A DNA stretch of 64,000 bases from Bog-473 sp963744225 (lineage in GTDB: Bacteria; Actinomycetota; Acidimicrobiia; Acidimicrobiales; RAAP-2), in NCBI GenBank assembly GCA_963744225.1, contig CAVUSV010000003.1, positions 558,001 to 622,000 of the forward strand, written 5' to 3'. The translations under genes and the position numbers were made by a program. The stretch's first letter is position 1; every line of letters begins with the position of its first letter. The notes below the pieces were generated by a model that saw only the letters and a program-made list of their open reading frames with translations, did not search any database and was not told where the DNA came from. Shown here in pieces: positions 50,021-57,740 of the stretch.

Positions 50021-50638
50021 TTACAGCCCCGCCAGCCCCGGACCCTCCAGATTCGGCAGAACCTGGCGTCGATTGGCCACCAGAAGTACGAGGTCGATGG
50101 CCTTCCCTCTCACCTCCGGTCCCTCTCCTCTCACCCAAGCAAGATCGGTCGCGACCAAGCGGCGACCCCGCTGAGGTTCGGCATGGACGACCATTCGACC
50201 TCGCTGCCAGAAGGCGTCCAGCACAGGGATCGCGTCGGCTGGCGGCGCATCCACATCGAGACCGAGCGGCCGGAAGGCATCCGCGCTGTGCACGAGGACA
50301 TCAGCCAAACCCATCGCCTCGGGGAATCCAGGAGGACGGAAGCCTCCCTCGCCCGCATTGCGGAGTCGATCAGCCAGCTCCGGGACCGGCACGTCACCGA
50401 GGCGCTTCGCCGCCGCGCCCACGGCTCGGTCTGGTTTCAGCCCTCCCCGAAGGACGTCGCCCACCATCGACCAAAGCGTCCCCTCGGCACCTCGCACAAG
50501 GTGGGCGAGCACGTCGCGCACCTTCCAACCCGAACACCACGAGGCTGAGTTCCACGCCGTCTCGTCGAGCGCTTCGATCCGGTCGGCGAACTGGCGACGC
50601 AGTCGAGCGATCTCTTGGGGTACGTCTACAGGCTCCAC
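50021..50638 (-). CDS. Maleylpyruvate-isomerase-family (DinB-fold) protein
   Basis: 205 residues. 'LDETAWNSASWCSGWKVRDVLAHLVRGAEGTLWSMVGDVL' is the N-terminus of the mycothiol-dependent maleylpyruvate isomerase / TIGR03083 family, with the metal-binding His of AHL. 'ADVLVHSADAFRPLGL' supplies the second His. Probably a mycothiol-linked S-transferase; substrate unknown. GTG 50,638. The third DinB-fold gene in the array. Confidence 0.85.
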   Translation of the reverse strand: MEPVDVPQEIARLRRQFADRIEALDETAWNSASWCSGWKVRDVLAHLVRGAEGTLWSMVGDVLRGGLKPDRAVGAAAKRLGDVPVPELADRLRNAGEGGFRPPGFPEAMGLADVLVHSADAFRPLGLDVDAPPADAIPVLDAFWQRGRMVVHAEPQRGRRLVATDLAWVRGEGPEVRGKAIDLVLLVANRRQVLPNLEGPGLAGL

Positions 50639-50680
50639 GTCCTAAGTCTTACAACCAACGAGCCACACCGGTTTAAGCAC

Positions 50681-50710
50681 TATCCCCGTACGCCGGAACG
50701 AAGTCACCTC
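50681..50710 (+). repeat. Array site S12
   Basis: TATCCCCGTACGCCGGAACG; core ACGCCGGA. The stop codon of the next gene overlaps its right end. Confidence 0.8.
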
Positions 50711-51392
50711 ATCCGTCAACAATCGGTGGAATTGGAGCGTCCGCGTGGGCTGCCCAGGCGTATCCCGTCCACCAGCGCCAGCCGCCATTACGGGGATCGG
50801 GATGCCAGGCTGGCTCGGAAGCGATGACCGGGGATTTCACCCTCTGCCGACGGCAACGTTCAGCCAGCCAATCTTCAAGTTGTGCCGACTCTCCCCCGAC
50901 AGCAGCGGCCAGTGACACAAGTAGAGCGGTACCGAGAACCGCAAACACCGAGCCGGTGTAGATCGCGGCACTGGGTCCGACAGTATGAGTGCGACCCAGG
51001 GAGTACAGGCCAGCACCAAGAGCGACAACCCCGATCACTGCGAAAGCTGCGGGGAGAAGCCAAAAGGGTCGGAGCTTGGTGCGATAACGAACAACCGAGC
51101 CGTCTCTGTGCGGCTCGATGCTGCCTACCAGCTTCAGCCGAATCCAGCCTGCCCACCGACGATCTTCACGGTCGTCGTATCGACGCAGAGTGATGCGAGA
51201 CCGTCGTATGGTCCCGTCAACGTAGGACTGATGGTGATAACCGCCAACCTGTATTGCGTCGCCCAGGGCAGCCCGCAGTTGATACGCCTCAGGGGGCGGA
51301 CACATATCACTCTGGATCTCGGACCGAAGCTGGTCCGGCGTCAGGGGCGATTCCAACTCCCCGTGATGACCCCGAAAAACGAGTGCCCGCAT
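50709..51392 (-). CDS. Membrane protein with C-terminal DUF2510-like motif
   Basis: 227 residues. A cytoplasmic N-terminal domain (about 110 residues) precedes two membrane helices ('PFWLLPAAFAVIGVVALGAGLY', 'AAIYTGSVFAVLGTALLVSLAAAV'). The C-terminus has 'WHPDPRNGGWRWWTGYAWAAH', the Trp-rich DUF2510 short domain. Role unknown. The stop overlaps S12. Confidence 0.75.
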   Translation of the reverse strand: MRALVFRGHHGELESPLTPDQLRSEIQSDMCPPPEAYQLRAALGDAIQVGGYHHQSYVDGTIRRSRITLRRYDDREDRRWAGWIRLKLVGSIEPHRDGSVVRYRTKLRPFWLLPAAFAVIGVVALGAGLYSLGRTHTVGPSAAIYTGSVFAVLGTALLVSLAAAVGGESAQLEDWLAERCRRQRVKSPVIASEPAWHPDPRNGGWRWWTGYAWAAHADAPIPPIVDG

Positions 51393-51442
51393 ACCAACAA
51401 GTATCGACCCGTCGATGAGGCCCCATAAGGCTTACGACCGAC

Positions 51443-51472
51443 CTGCCCCCGAACGCCGGGACAGTGCAGCAC
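51443..51472 (+). repeat. Array site S13
   Basis: CTGC/GCAG outer and CCCG/CGGG inner arms around AACGC; a well-folded copy. Confidence 0.88.
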
Positions 51473-51481
51473 TGTTGGCTT

Positions 51482-51829
51482 CTACATATCTCGTTGAGCG
51501 ACCTTTGCCTTTGCTCCCGGCCGCTCAGCTCCGGCCACCGAGACTGCGATGCCGTACACCTGGTCGAATCCTGTCCATCCGTTAATGCGGCCTCGATTAT
51601 TGCCGATCTTCACCCGACGCTTCGCGGGCTCTATGGCCTTGACGAGATGGATGTAGACGTTGCCAGCAACCTTGGTAAGGACGATGTCGCCCACCTCGAC
51701 TTGCGTCGGGTCCACCGGGCAGACAACGACCTCGTCGCGACTGTGGATCAGCGGAACCATCGAGTTCCCGGTGGGCCGAAACGTGACCGTCTCCCCGTCA
51801 GCTACCCGCTCCGCGATCTGCTTCAGCAT
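51482..51829 (-). CDS. S24/S26-like peptidase-fold protein
   Basis: 115 residues. 'FRPTGNSMVPLIHSRDEVVV' places Ser23 like the LexA/signal-peptidase nucleophile, 'VGDIVLTKVAGNVYIHLVKAI' gives Lys64 at the place of the general base, and 'NNRGRINGW' is the usual closing turn. No DNA-binding domain and no membrane segment, so a stand-alone S24 domain. ATG 51,829 with GGAGGG upstream. The cassette is S13-S14. Confidence 0.72.
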   Translation of the reverse strand: MLKQIAERVADGETVTFRPTGNSMVPLIHSRDEVVVCPVDPTQVEVGDIVLTKVAGNVYIHLVKAIEPAKRRVKIGNNRGRINGWTGFDQVYGIAVSVAGAERPGAKAKVAQRDM

Positions 51830-51862
51830 CCCTCCGAAGATACTTGGCTCCGTCGCCAACAG

Positions 51863-51893
51863 ACTGCCCCCGAACGCACCGGATGGGTGGCTC
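51863..51893 (+). repeat. Array site S14
   Basis: CTGCCCCCGAACGCACCGGA then TGGGTGGCTC; the core has two extra bases (CGCACCGG). The next stop codon lies at its right edge. Confidence 0.75.
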
Positions 51894-52428
51894 AAGCCTC
51901 CTGCTGTCGTACCCACCTTCCGAAGTCTCCGTAAGCAGGCTTCCAGGCCGACTTGACCATGTCTTGAAGGACGCCCTCACCCACGACTGCTGTCTCCGGC
52001 AGATTGGGTGCGTCAACTTCTGGATGCTTCTCGACGAAGTCAGCCATGCGGTAGTTCTCGCGGGACTCCTCCATTCCGTCAGGACTGACGTCCCAGTGCA
52101 CGACCCAACGATCGACAAAACTCGCCGGTACTGGGGACGAGACCCAATACGGTGCGATTGTCCAGGACTTTCTGGTTTCCACGACCGTAACCACCTCTGC
52201 GCCCGGTATCCCAGCCATAAGGCTTCCCACGAAAGTCTGAGCGATAAAGCGCTCGGGCCTTCCCGAAAGTTTCAAAGCTTCATGAACCTCTAGTTGCTCC
52301 GTATACACACCCTCCAGCACTCTCACGGCATCGCCGTAGATGCCTGGACCGATGAAATGCAGATAGGAGAGGTGGCCGTTTCCGAGGGGGAAGACGATCA
52401 CAGACCCAAGTTTGGTGCTCTTTGCCAC
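51892..52428 (-). CDS. Hypothetical protein with Imm26-like N-terminus
   Basis: 178 residues. 'KLGSVIVFPLGNGHLSYLHFIGPGIYGDAVRVLEGVY' resembles the opening of Imm26-type immunity proteins (G, V, then FPL, an NG turn and Tyr). The rest ('WTIAPYWVSSPVPASFVDRW') is not recognised. GTG 52,428. No toxin gene is visible in the neighbouring cassettes, so an immunity role is only a suggestion. Confidence 0.5.
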   Translation of the reverse strand: MAKSTKLGSVIVFPLGNGHLSYLHFIGPGIYGDAVRVLEGVYTEQLEVHEALKLSGRPERFIAQTFVGSLMAGIPGAEVVTVVETRKSWTIAPYWVSSPVPASFVDRWVVHWDVSPDGMEESRENYRMADFVEKHPEVDAPNLPETAVVGEGVLQDMVKSAWKPAYGDFGRWVRQQEA

Positions 52429-52459
52429 TTGTTGTTTATACAGGTCCGCCGCTGCCGCA

Positions 52460-52498
52460 GGTATCGCCGTACGCCGGGAGGGTGGGACACTTCGGCAC
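52460..52498 (+). repeat. Array site S15
   Basis: GGTATCGCCGTACGCCGGGA then GGGTGGGACACTTCGGCAC; core ACGCCGGG with full right arm. Confidence 0.88.
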
Positions 52499-52571
52499 AT
52501 CTGGGATACCGCTCGCTACGTACATAGGTCTTCCAAAAAGTTGGGGCGACCCAAGACTGCGTGGATCAGGT

Positions 52572-54191
52572 TCAGTTGTTGATCGTCACACGTATGCCGT
52601 TGCTGATGCCTTCGTTGCCGTCGGGGTCGTAAGCGATGCTCTGTAGGACATAGTTCCCGTTAGGTATGGGAGTGCCATTGGCTAGCTGGGTGGTGTTCCA
52701 GAGGGCAAGCCACCCACTGTACGACTCGGTGTTCTGGGTTACGACCGTTTGATGATCAAAGCTCCCTCCCGTGATGACGTACTGCACCTTGGAGATGTCA
52801 CCGGACGCATTGTTATCGGTTGCATTGCCATCGTTCGCGTAGGCAGTCCCGTCGAGCCACACTGCGCCCTTGAGGGTGGAAGAATCGGCCGGCAGGACCA
52901 CGGTGGTGGTCGGCATGTTCAGGAACCCGTTGAGGTAGGTGTAGTTCAAGTACTGATCGACCGTGGCATGGCCTGCACTTTTCGCTTGGTCGAGGAATCC
53001 TGCGCCCTGGTACTGGTTGGAACCCACGTCGTTGTGCGTGTCGTGTACCAGCGTGTAGGCCATATGCGGCCCATCATTGCTATCGGTGCTGAAGTTGTAA
53101 CCACTCTTGCGGACGTCGTCGGGGGGAGTTTGGTTAGTTTGACAACCGAGATTGGATTCAACGGGAATGCCGGAGCAGGCGATGTAAATGGGTGCGCTCG
53201 TGGCGTTCACCCAATGGACGGGGGACGCGTCATCGACTAGCTGCGCGCCATCACCGCCGGGCGTCGTGGTAGTGGTGAGGCACGAGGAGTTGCTGTAGCT
53301 CCCGCAGAGGAAGAGGTTGACGGCATCGCTGAGGCTCATGTTCGACGACGGGGACGGAAAGAGGGTCTGATTGGAGCCACAGGGGGCGGCAGGGGCGGGG
53401 AGCCACCCGATGGTGTCGATGTGCGCTCTCAGGATGTTCATGTCGTTCGGCCCGTCCAAGCTCACGGCGGATTTGACCGTCGTCTTCCCGGTGGTTCCGG
53501 GGGGCTCGAAGTATCCCGGAGTGAGTGCCACCAACGCGGCGAGCGTTCCGCCCGCAGAACCTCCGGCCACGACGACGTTCTTTGGGTCGATGCCGGATTG
53601 ATTCTGCACCCACCGGATCGCGCTCTTGGCGTCTTCGAGCGCAGCCGGGAATTTGTTCCCTGCCGTACATGTGCCATCAGGCAAGTAGTTGACATCCAGG
53701 CTGTATTCGGCATTCACCACGACCCAGCCCCGGGTAACCTGGGCCATGATGGATTGACCGCCCCAGGAGCACCCGTTGTTGTTGTTTGACGGGCACGGGT
53801 AGCAAGTGGTGTAGCAGTTATTGTCGTTATTGGCTACTAATGAGGGTGCAGCAATGTCCCCGAGATTCTGGGAAGTGAACGATCGATACCAACCGCCCCC
53901 GTGCAGGTAGACGATGACCGGACGCCCGGCGGCCGGTGGCGTACCTTGGGTAGGGGTAAACACCTGTAAGTGCAGAGTGATGCCGTTGTCGGTCGCGTAG
54001 GTCACAGGTGGGGCCGTCGTGTAGTCGCTTGACGGTACGGTCGGCACCTGGGTGGTAACCAGATCGTTGGTACCCGGTGCCGGGACGATGCATGCGCTGA
54101 GCGCTAGCGCCAAAGCTGGGAGCACCGCAATGATTAGTGCCTTTCGTCGTGCCCGCCGAAACGGCCCCGAAATCACACGACGAACGCCCAT
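52572..54191 (-). CDS. Secreted lipoprotein, alpha/beta hydrolase (esterase type)
   Basis: 539 residues. The lipoprotein signal 'KALIIAVLPALALALSAC' places the lipidated Cys near residue 32. The oxyanion motif is HGGGWYRS, the nucleophile elbow GGSAGG, and the probable acid and His come late ('SAPIYIACSG', 'DGPHMAYTLVHDTHND'). After the enzyme domain, an Ig-like module starts at 'TTTVVLPADSSTLKGAVWLDG'. Resembles feruloyl/acetyl-xylan or polyester esterases of the BD-FAE group. The largest cassette gene (S15-S16); ATG 54,191. Confidence 0.82.
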   Translation of the reverse strand: MGVRRVISGPFRRARRKALIIAVLPALALALSACIVPAPGTNDLVTTQVPTVPSSDYTTAPPVTYATDNGITLHLQVFTPTQGTPPAAGRPVIVYLHGGGWYRSFTSQNLGDIAAPSLVANNDNNCYTTCYPCPSNNNNGCSWGGQSIMAQVTRGWVVVNAEYSLDVNYLPDGTCTAGNKFPAALEDAKSAIRWVQNQSGIDPKNVVVAGGSAGGTLAALVALTPGYFEPPGTTGKTTVKSAVSLDGPNDMNILRAHIDTIGWLPAPAAPCGSNQTLFPSPSSNMSLSDAVNLFLCGSYSNSSCLTTTTTPGGDGAQLVDDASPVHWVNATSAPIYIACSGIPVESNLGCQTNQTPPDDVRKSGYNFSTDSNDGPHMAYTLVHDTHNDVGSNQYQGAGFLDQAKSAGHATVDQYLNYTYLNGFLNMPTTTVVLPADSSTLKGAVWLDGTAYANDGNATDNNASGDISKVQYVITGGSFDHQTVVTQNTESYSGWLALWNTTQLANGTPIPNGNYVLQSIAYDPDGNEGISNGIRVTINN

Positions 54192-54313
54192 CCGATACCA
54201 CCCCCGAGGAGATGTTCCCACATTATGTCGTCCGGTGCTCGGAGGTTCTCTACCGCAGATCGTGGCCGACCCGTGCTAATACCAGCAGTTGTTCGCAGCG
54301 CGGGGACGGGGAA

Positions 54314-54331
54314 CGGGTGCCCCCTATCGCC
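54314..54331 (+). repeat. Array site S16, left half (split by the IS)
   Basis: GGGTGCCCCCTATCGCC. Joined to 55,566 onwards it restores a normal copy: CTATC, GCCG, GATAG. The CC at 54,330-54,331 is the target duplication. Confidence 0.85.
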
Positions 54332-55563
54332 TGTGTCCTCAAGGGATCATTGCAACACCGGCCTGATCGGCGAACAGTGATGTCGTCGATCAGGAGGTCC
54401 ACGAATGGCACGGTTCTCACCCGAGGACAGGAGAACGATCTGGGAGATGCGCGAAGCCGGGGTGCCGGTCAAGCGCATCGCCCGGCATCTGGGCAGGCAG
54501 AACTCATCGCTCCGACGGTTCATCGCCGATGCCGGCGGCAGGCGCCCAACGCCGAGAGAGCGCTCCGAGCTGCGGCTGACGTTGGCCGAGCGCGAAGAGA
54601 TTTCGCGCGGCCTGGCGGCGGGAGGGTCGATACGAGCGATCGCCGCAGAGTTGGGCCGAGCGCCCTCGACGGTGTGCCGAGAGGTCAACGCTAACGGCGG
54701 CCGGCGGCGCTATCGGGCCCTGCCCGCCGATCGGGCGGCGGACCGGCGAGCGCTGCGACCGAAGCGCACCAAGATGGCCCGCTGCCCTCGCCTGCGCCGG
54801 GCCGTCGAAGCCAAGCTCGAGGACAACTGGTCACCCGAGCAGATCTCTTCGTGGTTGGCTGATGCCCATCCCCACGAGCCGGAGATGCAGGTGTCCCACG
54901 AGACCATCTACCAGTCGCTCTTCGTCCAAGGAAAGGGCGCCCTGCGCAAAGAGCTCCATGTTTGTCTGCGCAGTGGCCGGGCCATGCGACGGGCCAAGGC
55001 CTACACCAAGGCCAGTCATGTCGGGGCGGGGAAGATCAAAGACATGGTGATGATCTCCGAACGCCCGGCCGAGGTGGCCGATCGGGCTGTGCCCGGCCAC
55101 TGGGAGGGAGACCTCATCTTCGGCAAGAAGATGACCGCCATCGCCACCTTGGTCGAGCGCCACAGCCGCTACGTCATGTTGTGCAAGCTCCCCAACGGAT
55201 ACGGGGCCGAGGCCGTGCGCATCGCCTTAGCCAAGAGAATCCTGACCCTGCCGGCGAACCTCCGGCGTTCGCTCACCTGGGATCAGGGCAAGGAAATGGC
55301 CGAGCACGTGCGCTTTAGCGTCGACACCGGTGTCGCCGTCTACTTCTGCGACCCCAAGAGCCCTTGGCAGCGCGGCACCAACGAGAACACCAACGGCCTG
55401 CTGCGCCAATACCTGCCAAAGAACGCTGACCTGTCCTTGTACTCACAGCAGCAGCTCAACGCCATTGCACGTTCACTCAACCGGCGCCCTCGACAGACAC
55501 TCGGCTGGATGACACCATCTCAGGCGTTCGCCGAGGCTGTTGCGTTGATCCCTTGAGCACGCA
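54332..55563 (+). mobile_element. IS30-family insertion sequence in site S16
   Basis: 1,232 bp. 25-bp terminal inverted repeats (54,332-54,356 and 55,539-55,563; 21 of 25 match; ends TGTGTCCTCAAGG and CCTTGAGCACGCA). Flanked by a 2-bp CC duplication, the size usual for IS30. One transposase gene spans nearly the whole element. It sits in the exact apical loop of an array hairpin. Confidence 0.92.
54405..55556 (+). CDS. IS30-family transposase
   Basis: 383 residues, full length. The N-terminal helix-turn-helix pair ('IWEMREAGVPVKRIARHLGR', 'SIRAIAAELGRAPSTVCREV') is followed by a DDE domain with Asp in 'HWEGDLIFGKK', Asp in 'LTWDQGKEM' and Glu in 'GTNENTNGLLRQYLPK'. The frame is intact, so the element may be active. 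The stop codon lies inside the right inverted repeat. Confidence 0.96.
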   Translation: MARFSPEDRRTIWEMREAGVPVKRIARHLGRQNSSLRRFIADAGGRRPTPRERSELRLTLAEREEISRGLAAGGSIRAIAAELGRAPSTVCREVNANGGRRRYRALPADRAADRRALRPKRTKMARCPRLRRAVEAKLEDNWSPEQISSWLADAHPHEPEMQVSHETIYQSLFVQGKGALRKELHVCLRSGRAMRRAKAYTKASHVGAGKIKDMVMISERPAEVADRAVPGHWEGDLIFGKKMTAIATLVERHSRYVMLCKLPNGYGAEAVRIALAKRILTLPANLRRSLTWDQGKEMAEHVRFSVDTGVAVYFCDPKSPWQRGTNENTNGLLRQYLPKNADLSLYSQQQLNAIARSLNRRPRQTLGWMTPSQAFAEAVALIP

Positions 55564-55585
55564 CCGGATAGCGGTGACGTCCTGG
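55564..55585 (+). repeat. Array site S16, right half
   Basis: CCGGATAGCGGTGACGTCC; the first CC is the duplicated target. GATAG pairs with CTATC of the left half across the IS. Confidence 0.8.
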
Positions 55586-55586
55586 C

Positions 55587-55865
55587 TCAGCCCGCCAAGA
55601 TCACGTCGATGGCCTCCTGAAAGTCGGAGGTGGTCATTCGTTGGTCATGGCCGGTTGACTCGATAAGATAGGGAGGCTGGCCTCCTGGATGAGTCTCGAT
55701 CTGGACTTGGACCGCCTCGCGTCGAACTACCTCGTCAGCCGAACCTTCTGAGAAGAACCAGAGGTTGTCATCGTCTGCCGGATGGGTTACCTGTAGCCGT
55801 TCGATATGAAGTGACGGTCGCTGGCGCTGGACCGCCTGAAGGACTACTTCGACAGGAAAAACCAC
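55587..55865 (-). CDS. Small hypothetical protein
   Basis: 92 residues with a polar beta-rich pattern ('LHIERLQVTHPADDDNLWFFSEGSADEVVRREAVQVQIETHPGG'). No family recognised. It reads like an immunity or regulator-sized protein. GTG 55,865; the stop is next to the right half of S16 and the start 28 bp from S17. Confidence 0.6.
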   Translation of the reverse strand: MVFPVEVVLQAVQRQRPSLHIERLQVTHPADDDNLWFFSEGSADEVVRREAVQVQIETHPGGQPPYLIESTGHDQRMTTSDFQEAIDVILAG

Positions 55866-55892
55866 CTTGTTCCGACACTGCGACCAGGCTAT

Positions 55893-55925
55893 GCCGTGTC
55901 CCAGATCGCCGGTTCTGCGTCACCC
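55893..55925 (+). repeat. Array site S17
   Basis: GTG, then CAGA, loop TCGCCGGT, TCTG, and CAC: arms unlike the consensus but paired. Confidence 0.75.
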
Positions 55926-55947
55926 CGTTTACGACGAGCGGCAGCGA

Positions 55948-56877
55948 CTAGGACGCCCCATTGGTCCCAGACGGCGCGGCCATATGGAGCATGAGGTGCC
56001 ACGTTGGAGGGTCCGTTCTTTGATCTCGCCGCACGTCTGCCTCGGCGGTCGGACGAAGACCTGATTCCAGGGCTTCACGAACGGTGCCAGCATGGCGCTT
56101 CGTCATGGCTGGCGTCAGGTAGCCAACCGTTTGAGCGTCGATTTGGACACGAATGCATTCCTCGCCACCCTTCCGGTCAGGATCGGACGCCAGATCAAGA
56201 CCGACGAGCACAAGCCATTTACCGTGTGGCCAGTTCGGCGGGCGGGTCGCGGCCATAGCTGGCTGGTAGTGCTCCCCATGGGTGACCGTGACCGTGGTTG
56301 GTAGGGCTTCGGGATTGTGGCGATCCGGAGTAAGCCGAAGCTCACCGTCTGTCGGCGCAGGCAAAGCCGGATAGGGAATCGTCAGATCTTGGTATTGGCG
56401 GGTTTCGATGTCGCTTGGATCAATGCCCAATCGGACAGCATCGGCAGGCGTCAGCCACACACGGATGCCGTAGTGACCTTCAGAATTGCTGTCCTTCCAG
56501 CCCCCGACGATCAGGCCGCGGGCTTCGATTGCGCCACGGCAACGTGATTGCATCGCAGGAGATAACTGGGCCGCGGTGTCACGCGCTACGTAGCCCACCT
56601 TCATTCCCATGACCTCTATACGGATTGCGTTCCCGTCATGTTTGTTGCTCGGCTCGCACCGAAGGGTCACACCACAGGAATGGTGCTTCCCATCGAGGCT
56701 CTTTGGCCCTGCTATCCGTTGCAATTCGTTCTGACAAAAGCTTTCGCCAACGATCTCGACTTCAAATAGGTCGCCGTCACCGAACTCGTGAGCATCTAGT
56801 CGGAGCTGAATAACGACCTCAGTCGTCGGACTGGCGGCAACGTCTTGCCGACCAACGCGTCGTTTGAAGATACCCAC
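55948..56877 (-). CDS. HIRAN-domain protein
   Basis: 309 residues. 'FEVEIVGESFCQNELQRIAG' followed by 'TLRCEPSNKHDGNAIRIEVMGMKVGYVARDTAAQLSPAM' is a HIRAN domain (binds DNA ends or 3' single strands in helicases and nucleases). A second partial copy occurs near the C-terminus ('EECIRVQIDAQTVGYLTPAM'). No helicase or nuclease is attached. ATG 56,877. Fills the S17-S18 cassette. Confidence 0.78.
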   Translation of the reverse strand: MGIFKRRVGRQDVAASPTTEVVIQLRLDAHEFGDGDLFEVEIVGESFCQNELQRIAGPKSLDGKHHSCGVTLRCEPSNKHDGNAIRIEVMGMKVGYVARDTAAQLSPAMQSRCRGAIEARGLIVGGWKDSNSEGHYGIRVWLTPADAVRLGIDPSDIETRQYQDLTIPYPALPAPTDGELRLTPDRHNPEALPTTVTVTHGEHYQPAMAATRPPNWPHGKWLVLVGLDLASDPDRKGGEECIRVQIDAQTVGYLTPAMTKRHAGTVREALESGLRPTAEADVRRDQRTDPPTWHLMLHMAAPSGTNGAS

Positions 56878-56948
56878 TCCGGCCCCCTCCGTGCTTGCTA
56901 AGGCTCAGTTTTGCATGGACCTCGCCCAGCGGCGGAAGCGATCTCGGG

Positions 56949-56975
56949 TAGCACAGAACGCCGGGAGGTGGGCGG
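56949..56975 (+). repeat. Array site S18
   Basis: TAGCACAGAACGCCGGGAGG then TGGGCGG; a diverged left arm, normal core. Confidence 0.65.
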
Positions 56976-56991
56976 GTCGAGGAGCAGCGTT

Positions 56992-57168
56992 TCAATCTGA
57001 GAGCTTCGTCCAGGACGTGCCGCCACAGCGTTTACATGCAGGCGGGTCGGGGAGGGCCACCGGTGGAGCATCAGGACTGGGTGACCCCACCCTCTGCCTT
57101 CCACGCGTCCTCGTGACTCCGCAGTCGTCACAGGTCTCAACCACGCGCACGATCTCGGAATCCGCCAT
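56992..57168 (-). CDS. Small zinc-ribbon protein
   Basis: 58 residues. Two CxxC knuckles, 'TCDDCGV' and 'ACKRCGG', separated by a basic/proline-rich linker, form a zinc ribbon. ATG 57,168 begins MADSEIVRVVE; the stop follows S18 by 17 bp and the start is 33 bp from S19, so it occupies one cassette exactly. Its position as a cassette gene is the main support for its being real. Role unknown. Confidence 0.7.
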   Translation of the reverse strand: MADSEIVRVVETCDDCGVTRTRGRQRVGSPSPDAPPVALPDPPACKRCGGTSWTKLSD

Positions 57169-57200
57169 CACCCATCAGGCTAAGCGTTGTGCGAGGTGGT

Positions 57201-57236
57201 GTGGGTGCCACCAGACGCCGGGACGGAGTGCCACCC
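57201..57236 (+). repeat. Array site S19
   Basis: GGGTG-C-CAC and GTG-C-CACCC arms (8 pairs, one C-C mismatch) around CAGACGCCGGGACGGA. Confidence 0.88.
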
Positions 57237-57350
57237 TGCGGGACTATCGGCGCTAGTGCGCCGCCCCGGTCCGATTCGCCGCGTGGCCTGACACATGTGG
57301 TGCCTGGCTTCGTTCGCGGGGATGTCACTTTCGGTTGCCATCATGACGCA

Positions 57351-57638
57351 ATGCGCGACGACTCCCTAGAAGGCTGGTACACCGACCCCTACGAGCGCCA
57401 TGAGGCCCGATGGATGTCACAAGGCACGCCAACGTGGCAGGTCAAGGACGGCGATGTCGAAGGTCGCGACGATCCTGTGCCGGATGAACCGTTCAAGGTG
57501 ACCCCGGTCAGAATCGAGACTGAAGGTCCCGGTGATGGGTCCGATCAACTTCGCGCCGACGACGCGCAGACAGAGAAGCCCTATGACGCAAGTGAAGCGA
57601 GTCGCGCTGCGTCGGATGTGTTCGACCAGACGCTCTAG
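57351..57638 (+). CDS. Hypothetical acidic protein
   Basis: 95 residues, acidic and probably disordered after residue 25. The start 'LEGWYTDPYERHEARWMSQGTPTWQVKDGDVEGRDDP' is reminiscent of the Trp/Asp-rich segments in DUF2510-like proteins, but no family is certain. ATG 57,351. Last gene before the inverted site. Confidence 0.6.
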   Translation: MRDDSLEGWYTDPYERHEARWMSQGTPTWQVKDGDVEGRDDPVPDEPFKVTPVRIETEGPGDGSDQLRADDAQTEKPYDASEASRAASDVFDQTL

Positions 57639-57740
57639 ATGGTGCATTGCCCCTTCATCGTCGCTTGAGCCACCAGTCCCTGGGATCATTTAGTGGACCC
57701 AGGCACCGCTGTTTCGCACTACCGACCGCGGGTGTGATGT

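Noticed and set aside
41291..57236. CRISPR array
   Set aside because: The repeats are spaced 250-1,900 bp apart with genes between them, vary in sequence, and have no cas genes nearby.
41291..57236. Canonical integron with attC sites
   Set aside because: The conserved GTTRRRY and RYYYAAC boxes are absent on both strands of the sites, and neither recombinase has the IntI-specific insert.
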